A stretch of DNA of 64,000 bases from Anthostomella pinea (GCA_963556695.1 CAUWAG010000020.1:5022001-5086000), one strand, 5' to 3'; shown: positions 1 to 11,580, numbered from the stretch's first letter. Notes: generated by a model not told the origin, from the sequence alone. Program-made: numbers and translations.

Positions 1-357
1 CCCTCTAAAGCCCATCGCAACTTTCGCACTAGAAATCAGGTCGTCCAAGGTCGTCCGTGCCAGCGCAAAGCTGTCAGAGTTTCTATCTTGGGATAGGAGA
101 CAGTATTAGTTCCGGGAGTCAATAACCCTAGAAAAGTGAACACTGATTAGGTCCCCACCACAGCCTCATTCGCCGTCTGGTTGGTTGGCTTGACAGGTCA
201 ACAATCGTTCGATAAGCGCCTAAGTAGTTGGGGGTGACTACCAAGTGACTGGCACACTAGGGACCCGAGTGTCCAATGAATTCAGGAGTGTTGCGTGTTG
301 AAAACAACAGAAGTGAAGTCTTGTTTTAGCAAACAGCACGTTATGATCAATTAGGCT

Positions 358-1121
358 GTGGCTCTCTGCGCAAAGTGTCCAGATCATATATCTTACTTGC
401 CCCCGTGGAATGGACGATTGAGCTTGATCCAGCATTCTACTCTTCGTCACCTATCGCCCTTTCCCCTACCTTCGTTCGGAATAGAGTGGAACTCAACCAA
501 TTCTGGGCTAAGCTCCGAGGAGTGGCCTTATGAATGGAGTCTCTCTGGATTCCCCACCCTCTGTTCATCTGATCTTAATCACATCTTAGAGATGTGTCCA
601 TTTATACCTCCCGGCGCCCTAGAGGGATCTTTCGAATATAGATCTGCCTTAGACGAAGAGGGTCTGAGCCTTGGTGTGGATGATTTCGAGACAGCCCCCG
701 TCAACCCGGCACCATCTCCACCACCTCTTGAACCCAAACAGACCCAGATGTGCGGTCAAGACAGCCCTCCGCCTGACAAACCGTTTAAATGTACATGGCC
801 TAAGTGCGAAAGGCTTAGTTGGGTGCGGCTAGAGCACTTAAAGAGACACATGTCAATGTATTATACCCTGGTATTCTTCCTGTAATTTCGGCTAAATCAA
901 ATCACAGATGCCACAATCCAGATTTGGCCGGTACCCCTTGCCCTTTCTGCGACAAGTCTTTCAATCGCAGAGACAACTTCCTCACACATCTTGTCTTGCA
1001 CACACGTCAGGGAAGAAGCCCCAGAGCCCGGACAGGATTTCATCCAGACGCGAAGGCCACGTACGAACGCGAGATAGGACAAAACAAAAGGCGAAGCGCA
1101 AAGAGAGACAGAACCGTGTGA
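358..1121 (+). pseudogene. C2H2 zinc-finger protein remnant
   Basis: Two C2H2-like fingers lie in neighbouring frames. The first (about 787-865) has CTWPKC followed by EHLKRHM, but the final His of the finger is replaced by Tyr (TAT) and the frame stops at 883-885. The second (about 935-1010) reads CPFCDKSFNRRDNF then HLVLH and is followed by a basic tail. The pair resembles DNA-binding finger pairs of fungal regulators of the BrlA/FlbC kind. A 37-bp stretch from 871 (gtattc) to 907 (cacag) could be a very short intron, but no ATG opens the upstream frame. The His-to-Tyr change fits C-to-T decay. I read it as a decayed transcription-factor gene; an odd intact gene is possible. Confidence 0.5.
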
Positions 1122-1332
1122 GCAAAGCAGTGGTTACGTCGTGTCATTGACACACAACCCATAGGTCCTCAATGGTGTGAGATTTCAAAGTGTTCTATTA
1201 AGGAGAGGAATTCCAGCTATTCTGGAGCGGCCAGAGTGGCCCTATATATCCAAGATACTAAAGGAAAGGATACGTGGCCTTATATTGGCCACGTATGTGA
1301 CAGAGTCATAGATGGAGATGTTGATCCTGAAG

Positions 1333-1892
1333 TTTGTTTGTTTGTTTTGTATTTAACGTGGGGGGTAGCTCCTCAGTAGTGCAAACCACGCCTCCCAGAG
1401 CCATTGCATCGCAAGGTTGTAGAGGTGTCAAATTAGATACATTCAGATCCGCGCACGAGCCTATCCTCGCTGTAGCGGTACCAATCTGGAGTGTTCAGAT
1501 GGTTTTAGTCAATACCCAAGCACGATTCCGTCAGAAAAACCTCCTATCTAGTGACAAAGCGGCCCAGTGAACCTCAGTTCTCTGGTGTACATATCGTTCC
1601 AGTAGCCGTTCGATATATGTCGCATTGGTGGGTGGAGTAGGTGTTTGTTATCTGCTGGCGAGGGAAACCACAAGGGGGAAAACCTCGTAGGAGTGGGTAT
1701 TATGGAGACAAGCTGCTTGGCTATCGGGCTCTGTGATAAAATGGGGCCTCTCTATTGTCGTGTGCTGGTTATCGACTCGCACAAGCCGGGTCAGAAAGGG
1801 GGCCATAGCAGGATTCGAACCCACTTGTTCTCGTCGCCCACCGCACAAACGAGAACACAACCAGGCGCATTTGACCATTGCGCCATACGGCC
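1333..1892 (-). mobile_element. tRNA-derived SINE, full-length copy
   Basis: The element reads 5' to 3' on the minus strand. Its head at 1892 contains a perfect Pol III A box (TGGCGCAATGG) and B box (GGTTCGAATCC), followed by a body of about 440 bp. It ends in an (AAAC)n tail next to 1333-1350. A perfect 14-bp direct repeat, TGTTGATCCTGAAG, flanks it at 1319-1332 and 1893-1906, which is the target-site duplication expected for LINE-assisted retrotransposition. A second copy at 39876-40387 is about nine-tenths identical by eye and lacks the tRNA-like head. Small ORFs inside are meaningless. No SINE family name is claimed. Confidence 0.9.
1811..1885 (-). promoter_or_regulatory. Internal Pol III promoter (A and B boxes) of the SINE
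   Basis: On the minus strand the A box TGGCGCAATGG (1875-1885) matches TRGYNNANNGG. The B box GGTTCGAATCC (1811-1821) matches GGTTCGANTCC. Between them GTTCTCG and CGAGAAC can pair as a 7-bp hairpin. The spacing is wide for a plain tRNA, and the outer arms pair only partly, so this is a tRNA-like head and not a functional tRNA gene. Confidence 0.85.
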
Positions 1893-1906
1893 TGTTGATC
1901 CTGAAG

Positions 1907-3780
1907 GATGACTATGGATGGGCTAACGTAGCCCAGAATCCAACAAATGGTAGCAACAAACAGCGGGAATACACATATTTTCTATCTCAAGGTTCACAGT
2001 TAGTTTAATTATGTCATTATACCACATCCAAACCGCCGAGCTTGAGGTGGAAAGGACTATACCGACCAGCAATAAGGTGTGCCAAGTTAAATCTTACAGT
2101 CATTAAGGTGTCCTTCATTAGCAGTCTGAGCCAGATCGAATGGCTCACGGTCTGATTTGTACTTGACGTAGCCTGGTTGATCCCCCCACCAGCCGTGGTA
2201 GTTTGAAGGCAAAGAAGAGAGGTTCAGGGCGGCTATCCCGACGGTGCCTGCTTGTGATTGATGGAAGAGGTAAGTACAAAAGTGTCTTGCATGCATACAG
2301 AATCCGTCATGTGCTAGCCTCAACGTCCCTTGCCTTCACGTTACATCTATTAAAGACACTGTCCGTTCGAGGCACTGCGTTAGTAAGGACACTATCGTTT
2401 AAACCAAAGAGCTAGCAACTATAATGGTTACATAGCTTTTTACTAAGTCTCGTTAAATAGTCCTACTCTTACAAAATAGCTTATTACCTTTAAGCTCACT
2501 TGCTAAAGCCGAAATACTCAGTTGGGCTGATTAACATTTGTTACTTTATACATGCTTGTATACGTGAACTATTGTGATCGACAGCCTAGCCTGGTAAAGC
2601 ACATTGATACGAGGGTTTTACTAGATATTCTTGGCTTTTTTGTCATGCAGCTGTAAGTATGCAGCTGGCTCTTTTCGGTCGACAGCAATTCTGCCATGGC
2701 CTAAAAATCTCGGGCCGACAAGAAGGTGGCCAGGTTATCAGCAAACCGTGGTAAATGCCGGCTGTGGTTCTAAAAGTGGAGACGAAGAACGATCGTCTTC
2801 CTGGCCACCCAGGGCCTTGCTCCTGCAACACACAGACACCTCTCTGTATCATTGGTCCCTGACTGTCGGGACAAAATAGAGGTTACTACTCGCCAGTACT
2901 CGCTCTACCCAGGTTGCCAAGTTCGTATTGACCGAGTGCATGCAATCCTTGTCCCCATTACGAATCACCCCAACTAGCGGCCCTTGCCAATTGATGGACA
3001 GCAAGGCGATTAATGCAACCGTAAATTGCCGAGGTTGCACTTTCTCCCCGCTCCCTTTGCGGATATAGACCGGCTTTTGACAATGGACCCAAGGCTGGTA
3101 AAGCAAGTAAAGGAGCCCTGTCTAAGGGAGTTCTATCAAAGGAGGACATAGCAGAGGGAGGGTTAGCGCGAATTCGGAGTCATCAGCAACTACCTTGCCC
3201 TTCTTAGTTTGCACCGGGCAAGGATAAATCAGCGTGTAGCACTTTACGTTGCAGTGTGTTACAAGACAAAGCAAGAGAACAAAGTCACAGCACACAATAA
3301 AACGGGGCATCCCCTTGCCACCATCAAAATATAAAAGACCTACTTCACGCAGAAACAATCTAGGAGCTCGAGTAGGGGTAAATAATGATGGATGGCAATT
3401 GCTTCAACCACAACTAGTCAGTAAAGACTGGCTTCATATCGCTGGTAAGCGGCGGTACTCGACAACACTTTAACGCCTCAAGTCAGGTGGAGATGGACCA
3501 GACTCTAATGCAGTAAAAGGCGAGTACACGACCCGACAGCACGGGACGGCTGGTGGCGGAGTAGAGCAGGAGTGGAGAAATCGATAAGGTCGACTCGCTT
3601 CCATCTACTTCTAACCCTCTATCGTTCCATGTAAGAGCCCCCAGACTCTAAAACCGAATTGCGCCCTGCACGCATAACCTTCCACTAGTCCAATAGGTCT
3701 TTCTCTTCCCTCCCATGCTCCCCATATTCCTTTGTGTGGTTCATCGTCTAACTGCTCGATGCATCATTCTGTCTGTGTTT
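1907..3780. other. Intergenic, no supported gene
   Basis: Only short ORFs without recognisable domains or codon structure are present on either strand. Nothing repeated was found here. Confidence 0.5.
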
Positions 3781-3993
3781 GTGACGGCCTGCACAGACCT
3801 TCCCACATGACAAGCGGATACTTCCCAATAAGGGAAGGATCTGACCAGAGGATCCCCTTAAAGGGGCAACCTCCCACTGTACCTATCTCTCTCTCTCTCT
3901 TTCTTTCCTCTCTAGTCTTGATATTCTCGTCAATAGAGTAATAGCTGCTTGCTGCCGGCCATGTCCCAGCTCCTCAGTATACTCGCCGTGACA
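3781..3993 (+). mobile_element. MITE-like dispersed repeat, copy 1
   Basis: This 213-bp block recurs almost unchanged in inverted orientation at 10252-10464. It begins GTGACGGC and ends GCCGTGAC, so the ends form short imperfect terminal inverted repeats. Inside are a palindromic CCCCTTAAAGGGG and a CT-rich run. No ORF of its own is convincing. The target-site duplication is not clear in either copy, so the class is unassigned; a small non-autonomous DNA transposon is the likeliest reading. Confidence 0.7.
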
Positions 3994-4569
3994 GTGTTGA
4001 GCAATCTACCCCATGCCATGGTGCATCGCACACTAGTTTTTCCGATATAAGCCAACGATACGTTTGCTATAGGTTCACTTTGACCACAAGACCTCCTTTA
4101 TTCTCGTAGGAGCCCATGTCGTGTAAGAAAGGCACGGATTGTCCTTCTTAAAATGGCTGTAGCGGCCACGGTAAAGCTCTTTGGACCATGTACAGGGCAC
4201 CGTGCGATCTTTTTAATCTCGGCACCGAGAAACCGTATAGGGTCATGGTGAATGCAATCCGAGCCTTCGCGCCCTTGTTAGGGCTCCCTGATTGTAATAT
4301 CACTGCTTTCACCTGTCACCTGTGGCTTTTCCGACAGATCACCCGCTCTCCTCAGATATTAAATAAGCAGTCGCTAATAAGTGGACCTTGACGTACCCGT
4401 GCTGGCTGACACTACATTTGAAACCACCTTGTCTACAGAGGACAAAAGCAAGTACTGCTGCCAGCATCCCATAAGACTGCCAGGTACCTCGTGAGAATTC
4501 AATCTCGATGAGAGCACGTTTTCACCCTTCTTTACGCTAAAACCCCATCTTTCTCCAGCAAGCTACACC
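3994..4569. other. Intergenic, no supported gene
   Basis: No recognisable coding sequence or repeat was seen. Confidence 0.45.
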
Positions 4570-5176
4570 ATGCGTACCCTTCCCAATGAGGTTGGCCTGG
4601 AAATCATCAGACTTTTTGCTTCTTTCCCGGAGCCCGTAAAAATCACGTACTCCACATATAAGCCTCCCTTCCACGCATCTTTCTACAAGGTTGCGAAGCG
4701 CCAATACCGGCAAGCTTGCTGCGACGCTTGTTAATAGGCAGTTTAACGCTTGGGCAGTGCAAGCGTTTTACGGCGAAAACATGCTGTCTTTTCCCAAACC
4801 GAAGTACGACCTACCCCTGTTCCTTCAATGCGCGCGAGAAGAGACAGTTCTGTCAATACGGAGAATATGCGTTCAAGTGCGCAGCGGCATCGACATAAAC
4901 CCGGGGCTCGATCTGCTTTTAACTTGCAAAAACCTACATACTCTGGAAATTAACGGTGGTAAACTTACCAAAAAACACCACAAAGTTCTGAGGTGCTTCC
5001 GCATTCAAACATTGAATTATCAGAGGTGTTCGCAGCTTAGCGAAATGGCAAAAGAAATCACTGGGCAAACTCCGCGCAACTGTCGTCAACTAAGCATGAG
5101 CGACGAAACCAGAGCAGCAAAGGTTATTATAGCTTCTTTCTATACAATGTTCAGTACTAACAAGAGCTTAGTTTAA
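4570..5176 (+). pseudogene. F-box-like conserved fungal protein, frameshifted
   Basis: An ATG at 4570 opens a frame beginning MRTLPNEVGLEII, which looks like the start of an F-box type motif (LPxE...I). The frame runs to a stop shortly after 4730. In the next frame the sequence continues sensibly from about 4690 (LVNRQFNAWAVQAFYGENM) to a stop at 5174-5176, including a leucine-rich stretch (LDLLLTCKNLHTLEIN). Removing one G near 4692 would join the frames, so one indel is the simplest explanation. The product is not recognised beyond the F-box resemblance. A missed intron is a less likely alternative. Confidence 0.45.
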
Positions 5177-5343
5177 CCGGATCAGAACTTATAAACTCCA
5201 AAACTTCCAGTAACCTTGATAACACCTAAGGTTTCTAAGGTGTTAAGCACGTCGCAAGATGCAATGTAACGTGCGGGGTTTTAAAGCAACTTTCTATAAC
5301 AGATCGTGTAGTGTTAGCAGCGTGGAGGTGCCGTGAACAATGA

Positions 5344-5376
<33 letters not shown>
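5344..5376. repeat. (TTG)n microsatellite
   Basis: Eleven uninterrupted TGT/TTG trinucleotide units lie in non-coding sequence. Confidence 0.95.
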
Positions 5377-6056
5377 GGTACTGCTATAGCTGACAGCTAC
5401 GCGGAAGGCCTGATCTAGCTACAGGGCACGGACCACGTAACCGCCATTAAACTATGCTTCCCCGCGCTTTAAGCAGCGGATATGTTCACAAGTTTAAAAG
5501 CCAGCGTGGTTGTTCGTAACATACATGTCCTTCAAGTGCCTCTTTAGTAAATCCGTGGTTATCCATTCTAATACGGCTAACGCCATTACAAATGGTAAAA
5601 CTCCATTTCTTTAAAGAAGAATATAATACCTCGAGATGTCTCTCGTAGGTGTTTAAACGATATGAAGACTACTAGCTTTAAAGCAAGAGTCTAATAGGTT
5701 TGGTCGAGGTGATAGGACTTATAGTGGTTAATATACCTATCGTATGTTTTTTAGGGTTGTTGCTTTAGAATTACTCCTTCGTCTGGGGATATGTCGGTTA
5801 TTTACTATGCTTCCATATTTGGTAAATACAGGTGTCCTTGTTTCCCTTGATCAAGTAAACCTTGAAAAAAAGCATTTTACTTTCTTTCAACCTTTTCCAC
5901 AGCAAGAAGGCTAAAAGCTTGCTAACAAGCTATATTTATATTGTTATTGTTAAAGGTCTGGAAGGGTGCGTAGCTGCTATAGATGTGGGCAATATGCCAG
6001 CCTGAGTGGGTCACCTGACCACGCAACAGAACCGACCTTCCTAGATCAGTAGTGAA
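5377..6056. other. Intergenic, no supported gene
   Basis: The sequence is moderately AT-rich with no ORF that looks coding. Confidence 0.45.
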
Positions 6057-6120
6057 AGGGAGATGCAGTCGAAGGGAGAGGCAGTCGAAGGGAGAGGCAG
6101 TCGAAGGGAGAGGCAGTCGA
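6057..6120. repeat. 16-bp minisatellite, four units
   Basis: Four tandem copies of AGGGAGAGGCAGTCGA are present; the first differs by one base (GAT for GAG). The array ends in an A-rich run. Confidence 0.95.
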
Positions 6121-6445
6121 AAAAAAGAGAGAACAAGATAAGCGAAGATCACCAAGGAGGTTAATACTACAAATTACGACAAGCAAGATATTAAAGGGCA
6201 AGGTATATTAATAATGGCATGGTGTGATCGGGTCACATGTTTAATGAGGGCATGCTGCTATAAACCCGTTGCTTACAGGTACACATGGTATTTAATTAAA
6301 GCCTCCTTGGGATGCATTCTGCTCTCTTTAACTTGTTAGGTGTTTAAAGCTCACCCGTTCAGCATCCCTTTTCTTCACACCGCACTGAGAGCCATCCTTT
6401 TCTATCGGAATACACAATATTATCACTCGACTACTGTCCGCTTCA

Positions 6446-8265
6446 ATGAGCCTTCTTTCTATGGGTACCAGTCCATCTGGACTTACAGCAATCTCCATCC
6501 TTGGATTCATCGGATGGTACCTACTATCAGCTATCTACGTGTGGTACCGCCTCCGACACATCCCAGGCCCGCCACTTGCAAAATTCTCTTACCTCTGGCT
6601 CGCTCGTCTCTCCTTCAGCGGCAAGGAGTGTGAGAACTTCAGGAACATCGGCAGACAATATGGCAGACTTGTACGGGTCGGTCCCAACGATCTTACGACA
6701 GATGACCCGGAAACCATTCGCTATATGTGCAGCTCGAGGAGCCAGTATACCAAGTCCGGCTGGTACGAAGGCAATAGATTCAACCCATACCATGCGACAA
6801 TGTTCTCAATGTTGGACACGGTGGCCCATGACAAGCTCAAGGGCAAGGTAACTCCAGGCTACACAGGCCGAGACACACCAGGCCTTGAAGGTGATATCGA
6901 CATTCAATTGATGAGCATGATAGGCTTAATCCAAAGAAAGTATATCACCCCGCATGGCGATCCCGGGTTGATCTTACTGGACCTATCACGAGTCATACCG
7001 CTCTTTACCTAGATGTCATCTCAAAGATCGCACTGGGCAAGGAGTTTGGGTGTCTGGACTCGGACTCGGACCCCTACGACTTCTACGGGACACTGGAGCA
7101 ACATTTGCCTCAGATGTCAATGACGACGAACGTGCACTAGATCCGCAGAATTATTTACTCAAAGTTGGCCTTGATGCTTTTCGGGCCGAAAGAAATAGAC
7201 TGTAAGGGTATAGGGAAAGTCATGGGGTAAGCTTTACATATGGTACCCTCCTTGTGTGGCGGCCTGTTTAATGTATCAACAACAGCATCACGAGCAGGGA
7301 GGTGGCTAGCCGATTTACGCCAGGTGCTGAGAGACGCCAAGATATACTGGTGTGTTTCCCAGGTGCTGAATAAGACACCGCATACAAGATTGCTTGCAGG
7401 CTGCTTACGAACTATATGTAGGCATTGTTTGTCCGCAGGGGGCTCACCCCGGCTGAGTGTGACGTAGAGACGCTACTCCTGTTCTTTGCAGGGTCTCATA
7501 CTACTGCGGGTGCTATCGTTATCACACTTCTGTACCTATTTACAGCACTAATGGCATACCAGAGGCTGAAGGAGGAGATCGTGGCAGCCGTCCGCGAGAA
7601 GAGAGTGTCCATTCCCATCACTAATACCGAGTCGAAGAAACTACCCTATCTACAGGCAAGTGTCCCTTTCCTAAGCCCCCATGTATTGGATCATTCGCGA
7701 TCAGAGACCGAGCGGAGAGGCGCGGATTCCACGACTCTTAGCTAACAGCAAATCTCCACGTGACAGGCCGTGGTTTACGAGGGTCTCCGAATGCGCCCCG
7801 CCACTGTCGGCATGTTGTCCAAGATGGTTCCGCCCAACGGGGATACCATTCAGGGCAAGTTCATTCCCGGTGGGACGCCCATAGGGATGAACTTGGCGTT
7901 GGCCCTGCGGTCAAAGTCTTGCTTCGGCGAGGATGCTGATGTCTTCCGACCTGAACGCTTTCTCGAGAAGGATGAGAAGACGCGAGGCGAGATGCAGCAC
8001 AATGTCGACCTCACGTTTGGCTACGGTCGCTGGCTGTGCGCTGGTAAATATATTGCCATGATGGAGTTGAACAAGACGTATTTCGAGGTATGCTTTCTGT
8101 CCGTGGGAGTCCTTGAGAAGAGTGGAACTGTACTGACCTTCATGATAGTTGTTTCGCGCGTTTGATTTCCAGGTCATGCACCCTGAGAAACCCATGTCTT
8201 CTTCTAGCCATGTGCTTTTTACCGACAAGAACTTTCATGTCCGGGTTACGGAAACTGCCACTTAG
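6446..8265 (+). pseudogene. Cytochrome P450, pisatin-demethylase-like, inactivated
   Basis: Nearly the whole P450 can be followed: an N-terminal membrane anchor (about residues 12-32), a proline-rich hinge (RHIPGPPLAKF), an I-helix AGSHTT near 7490, a K-helix EGLR near 7780, FRPERF near 7950, and the heme loop FGYGRWLCAG near 8020-8050. Introns fit at 7227-7285, about 7350-7421, 7656-7766 and about 8089-8148; the third has a GC donor in a strong context (CAG/GCAAGT). Two lesions break it. One base is missing near 7010, which stops the frame at once where FTLDVIS is expected. A TAG replaces the expected Trp codon near 7138 (G-to-A, RIP-like). The family oxidises small lipophilic compounds at the ER membrane. 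As it stands the gene cannot make a full enzyme. Confidence 0.85.
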
Positions 8266-8955
8266 GAGGCTGATAGGGAGAAATGTGATATAGAGAGGAA
8301 ATAGGATGTCAAGGGGACTATACCGTTACAACCGGTATCTCTACGTTACAATTTCCTTTACACTGTGCCTATTTCTATCATAGTAGCATCAGAATGGAAA
8401 AAGTAGATTTCTATCAGCTCAATCTGATCATCTTGGCAGCCCTGGGAACGGTGAGTTGGAAGCTGGACAAGAACTTCAGGGACTCGACGTACCCTTCATA
8501 GCCACGAGACCCTCCCTAGGCGGCGATATAAGCTATCCAGCCCAGTGCTACCTACCTCCGGACAAAAGCCGAAAAGTAAAACCATACATTCTGTCCCGCG
8601 TTGTGGAGGGATCTACAGGGACATCTCCAATGCGCTGCGTAGAAGATTTGTGTCTGTTCGTGTTATCAACTGAGCGCCGCGCCCCTCGATAAGACAATGA
8701 AGATGACATGTTGCCGAAGTTTGAAAGAGATGTTGATCGGTGAGCAAACCATCCCTTGTATAAGAGATTCACTAATTAAATGGAGGCTAACATGGAGAAA
8801 ATCAGTGGGTTTTAAGTCAAAGTCAAACGGCGTAAGTGATCAAGCTGTGTTGGATTTTACCCCTAGACCAAAAGGGTAAGGTGTGCAGTCATTCTGCGCA
8901 CGATGTTCTTATCTGTTTTTATCTGACAAGCTGCGCTAAGGACCTAGACCCTAAG
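8266..8955. other. Intergenic, no supported gene
   Basis: Only short ORFs without domains were seen. Confidence 0.4.
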
Positions 8956-9039
8956 CCGGGGGCCCTGGAACCTCAGCCGGGACACCTGGAACCTCAGCCG
9001 AGGGCCCTGGAACCTCAGACGGGAGCCTTGGAACTTCAG
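8956..9039 (+). repeat. 21-bp minisatellite, four units
   Basis: Four units of the form CCGGGGGCCCTGGAACCTCAG are present. Because 21 is a multiple of 3, an ORF (8836-9264) reads through them as a repeating heptapeptide (GALEPQP-like). Whether that ORF is a real gene is not supported. Confidence 0.9.
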
Positions 9040-9453
9040 CCGGCCGATAACTTGCTCCCCCTCCAGGAGGCACATCTTGTAAAGTTGAACAACTGCCAAA
9101 ATCAAAAGCTTGTCACGAAAAGTTGCATTTTGGACGACACAAAGCAGACGACAAGGGCATACCGACTCTATAGACGAAAACATCGAAGATGGAGAAGGGA
9201 GGAAAGAGACCTAGGTACAGGTAGGAGGCTCTGTCTCCCATATATAGGACGACCACGGACTTAATCCAATGTCGGCCAGGATGTGCAGAGCCTAGTGAGT
9301 TGCAGCTGCCTTACAGTTGACCGACTGACCCGCAAGCACCCGCAACGGGCAACCACCGGCCATCTGCACCACAGCCTACAGTACAGCCAGCCTCAACCCG
9401 ACCCAAATCCAAATCCATCCACCCGCCGTCTTTTCCCAAACCTTCCCTCTTCC

Positions 9454-10251
9454 CTACCAGTCTCCGACTCTCCCATCCTCCCTCTTGCACCAACAAGAGA
9501 GAGAGGCGTGATTCACCCATCGCGCCGTCAAGTCCCGGATATTATCATAGCGGGAGTTTGGGTAGCGGAGACAATTGGTGTTCCTGTCTAAGCGATCCTC
9601 TCCACCCTGTGACTCAAATAATGCCGCAATTAATGACCCGATGTTGGCACGATCCCCTGAGGCCTCCCAGAACATGGCTCCTGCCAAGCCCCCGGCTTGC
9701 AGATACTTGATCTTAGTCTTGATCATATAAACGGTATCATACGAGACCAGTCCCTGGGATTCAATCTCATAACTGTAGGTAGCGGCGGCTTCGACATCAT
9801 AATGCTCCACTGTTCCCGGGCGCGGTAGAACCTTGCAATCCCAGACCCCAGGTTCCCAAGAGCCTTGGCCGATGCCCTTGTAGGCTAGCCCGATACCTCC
9901 CGTGCTTTCGAGCAAGCGCCCATATAAGGGCATGCCCGATACGATCTTGGCGCCGGTACGCCAGCATCGAGATAGTCTGAGATGTCCGAATGGGCTGAGA
10001 ACGGTGTAGATATTGGGTTGCTGCTGCTGGCGTACAAGTTTGCCTGATGCGTAGAAGTCATGCCCTAGGATCCGGCGTCAGGTTAGGCAATGGTTGCAGG
10101 CTGGTGAGGTAATCGATCATCTCGTCGGTGCGTGGGTCCCTATAGATATTCAGGAACGAATACCCGTTCACGTCAACCCATATTGCGTCCCTTGATGTCA
10201 TGGGCCGGCGCTTCTGGCCTTGAGCTTGCGCCCCTTTCTCACGTAAGTCAT
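9454..10251 (-). pseudogene. GH18 chitinase, C-terminal half, frameshifted
   Basis: Read on the minus strand, 9933 to about 9500 encodes the back half of a fungal class V chitinase catalytic domain: GMPLYGR, GIGQGSWEPGVWD, SYDTV and GAMFWEASGDR. Upstream, about 10064-9940, the expected preceding segment (NLYASSSNPISTPFSAHSDI, then DYLDAGVP) sits in another frame, so at least one indel separates them. The DxxDxDxE active-site strand that should lie further upstream is missing. The 213-bp MITE-like element begins exactly where the chitinase similarity is lost (10252). The family hydrolyses chitin in the wall or outside the cell; this copy is dead. Confidence 0.8.
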
Positions 10252-10464
10252 TGTCACGGCGAGCATACTGAGGAGCTGGGACATGGCCGGCAGCAAGCAG
10301 CTATTACTCTATTGACGAGAATATCAAGACTAGAGAGGAAAGGAAGAGAGAGAGAGAGATAGGTACAGTGGGAGGTTGCCCCTTTAAGGGGATCCTCTGG
10401 TCAGATCCTTCCCTTATTGGGAAGTATCCGCTTGTCATGTGGGAAGGTCTGTGCAGGCCGTCAC
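10252..10464 (-). mobile_element. MITE-like dispersed repeat, copy 2
   Basis: This is the inverted counterpart of 3781-3993, with near-identical sequence and the ends GTCACGGC and GCCGTCAC. It sits at the broken upstream end of the chitinase pseudogene, which suggests an insertion into, or rearrangement at, that gene. Confidence 0.7.
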
Positions 10465-10540
10465 AATAACAAGACAACGGTTCGAGTTGAAGGCTGGGTT
10501 CAACGTTGAGATCACCTGGATGGATGGTTTGGTGGAATCG

Positions 10541-10723
10541 CAATCATAAAAGAAAGAGTATGGGGTCAAGGTCATGATGTTGCTGATGGTTGGATTGGGA
10601 GGTCTAGCTGGACCTGAAGGTCTGGCTAAGTAACCTCGCAATCCGGTATCTAATCTCTTATCTAATCATACATGTGGGTCTTGGTATACATGGTTTGCAG
10701 GCTGGAATTGCATAGATCCAACA
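10541..10723 (+). mobile_element. Solo-LTR family, 5'-truncated copy
   Basis: Sequence from about 10541 to 10723 matches the LTR at 18500-18703 (shared core GAGTATGGGGTCAAGGT, then TTGCTGATGGTTGGATTG) and ends in ATCCAACA. The 5' end TGTTGGA is absent or too diverged to see. AT-rich sequence starts directly after it. Confidence 0.75.
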
Positions 10724-11580
10724 GGCGTATTAAATATCGTAAGTATTAAAGTAGTAGCTATAATAATTGCGGTAGCTATAGTAGTTAAATAAGGGTTCGG
10801 GGTTAAGTTATAATTTTAATCGATTTATATTAAGGTATTTAAATGTTATTTACTACTATAATTAGCTATATAAAACACTTTGAATATATCATTTTTTCTT
10901 AAATATCCGTCCACTTAATACCGCGACTTAAAATCTAATAAAATTGTTAAAAATAAGGTTGGAATTCATTTGCGTAATTATAAGTAAGTGTTAATATTTA
11001 AATATATATAAAAAAAAGGTATTTAAATACGTTTAAAAGATTAAACGGCGTTTACATAATTATTAATACCGGACTTTTTGTTTAAAATCTTTAAATTTTT
11101 ACTTATAAAAATTTAAGTATTAAAAAATTTTAAACGAGCGCAAAAAAGCTACTAAAAAATCATAAGTTATTTAAAAAGCCTGTAAATCGGTTGCTTTTTT
11201 AAAAAGCTAACCGAATATTTAATAATTAATCGGTAAAATATGCTTTTTAAAAGGTTGAAATCAAGTATTTAAAAACTTAAATTATAAAGAAAATTCAAAT
11301 AATTACGTATAAAAACGTTAAACTGGCTTTTAAAACAGATTTATAAATATAAATAACGTAAACAAGGTTAAAAAAGTATTACGCGGTTGTAAAGTATATA
11401 AAAATAAAGCAGTAAATAAAAACGTTTTTTAAACGCTTAATTAACTTTTAATAATTTTAAAAGTAAAAAATCGAATACTAGTAACTATATTAAAGTTAAA
11501 ACTTTAAAAGCTTAATGTATTTTATTATATTTGTTAAAACATCTACTTTAAAATACGATTATATTAATTGCGCTAATCGC
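10724..11580. other. AT-rich, RIP-like block
   Basis: The sequence is strongly AT-biased, with many TTTAAA and TTAAAA words and no open frames. It is bounded on the left by an LTR remnant. It is probably the ruin of a transposon after repeat-induced point mutation; no protein similarity can be read. Confidence 0.65.

Noticed and set aside
1798..1892. A functional nuclear tRNA gene
   Set aside because: The segment has perfect A and B boxes, but the arms do not complete a tRNA fold, and it is the head of a dispersed 560-bp repeat with target-site duplications.
3732..3941. Small conserved protein shared with 10304-10543
   Set aside because: Shared because both lie in the 213-bp MITE-like repeat.
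4570..5176. Intact two-exon gene
   Set aside because: No splice pair near 4690 restores the frame with convincing sites; a single-base shift explains it better.
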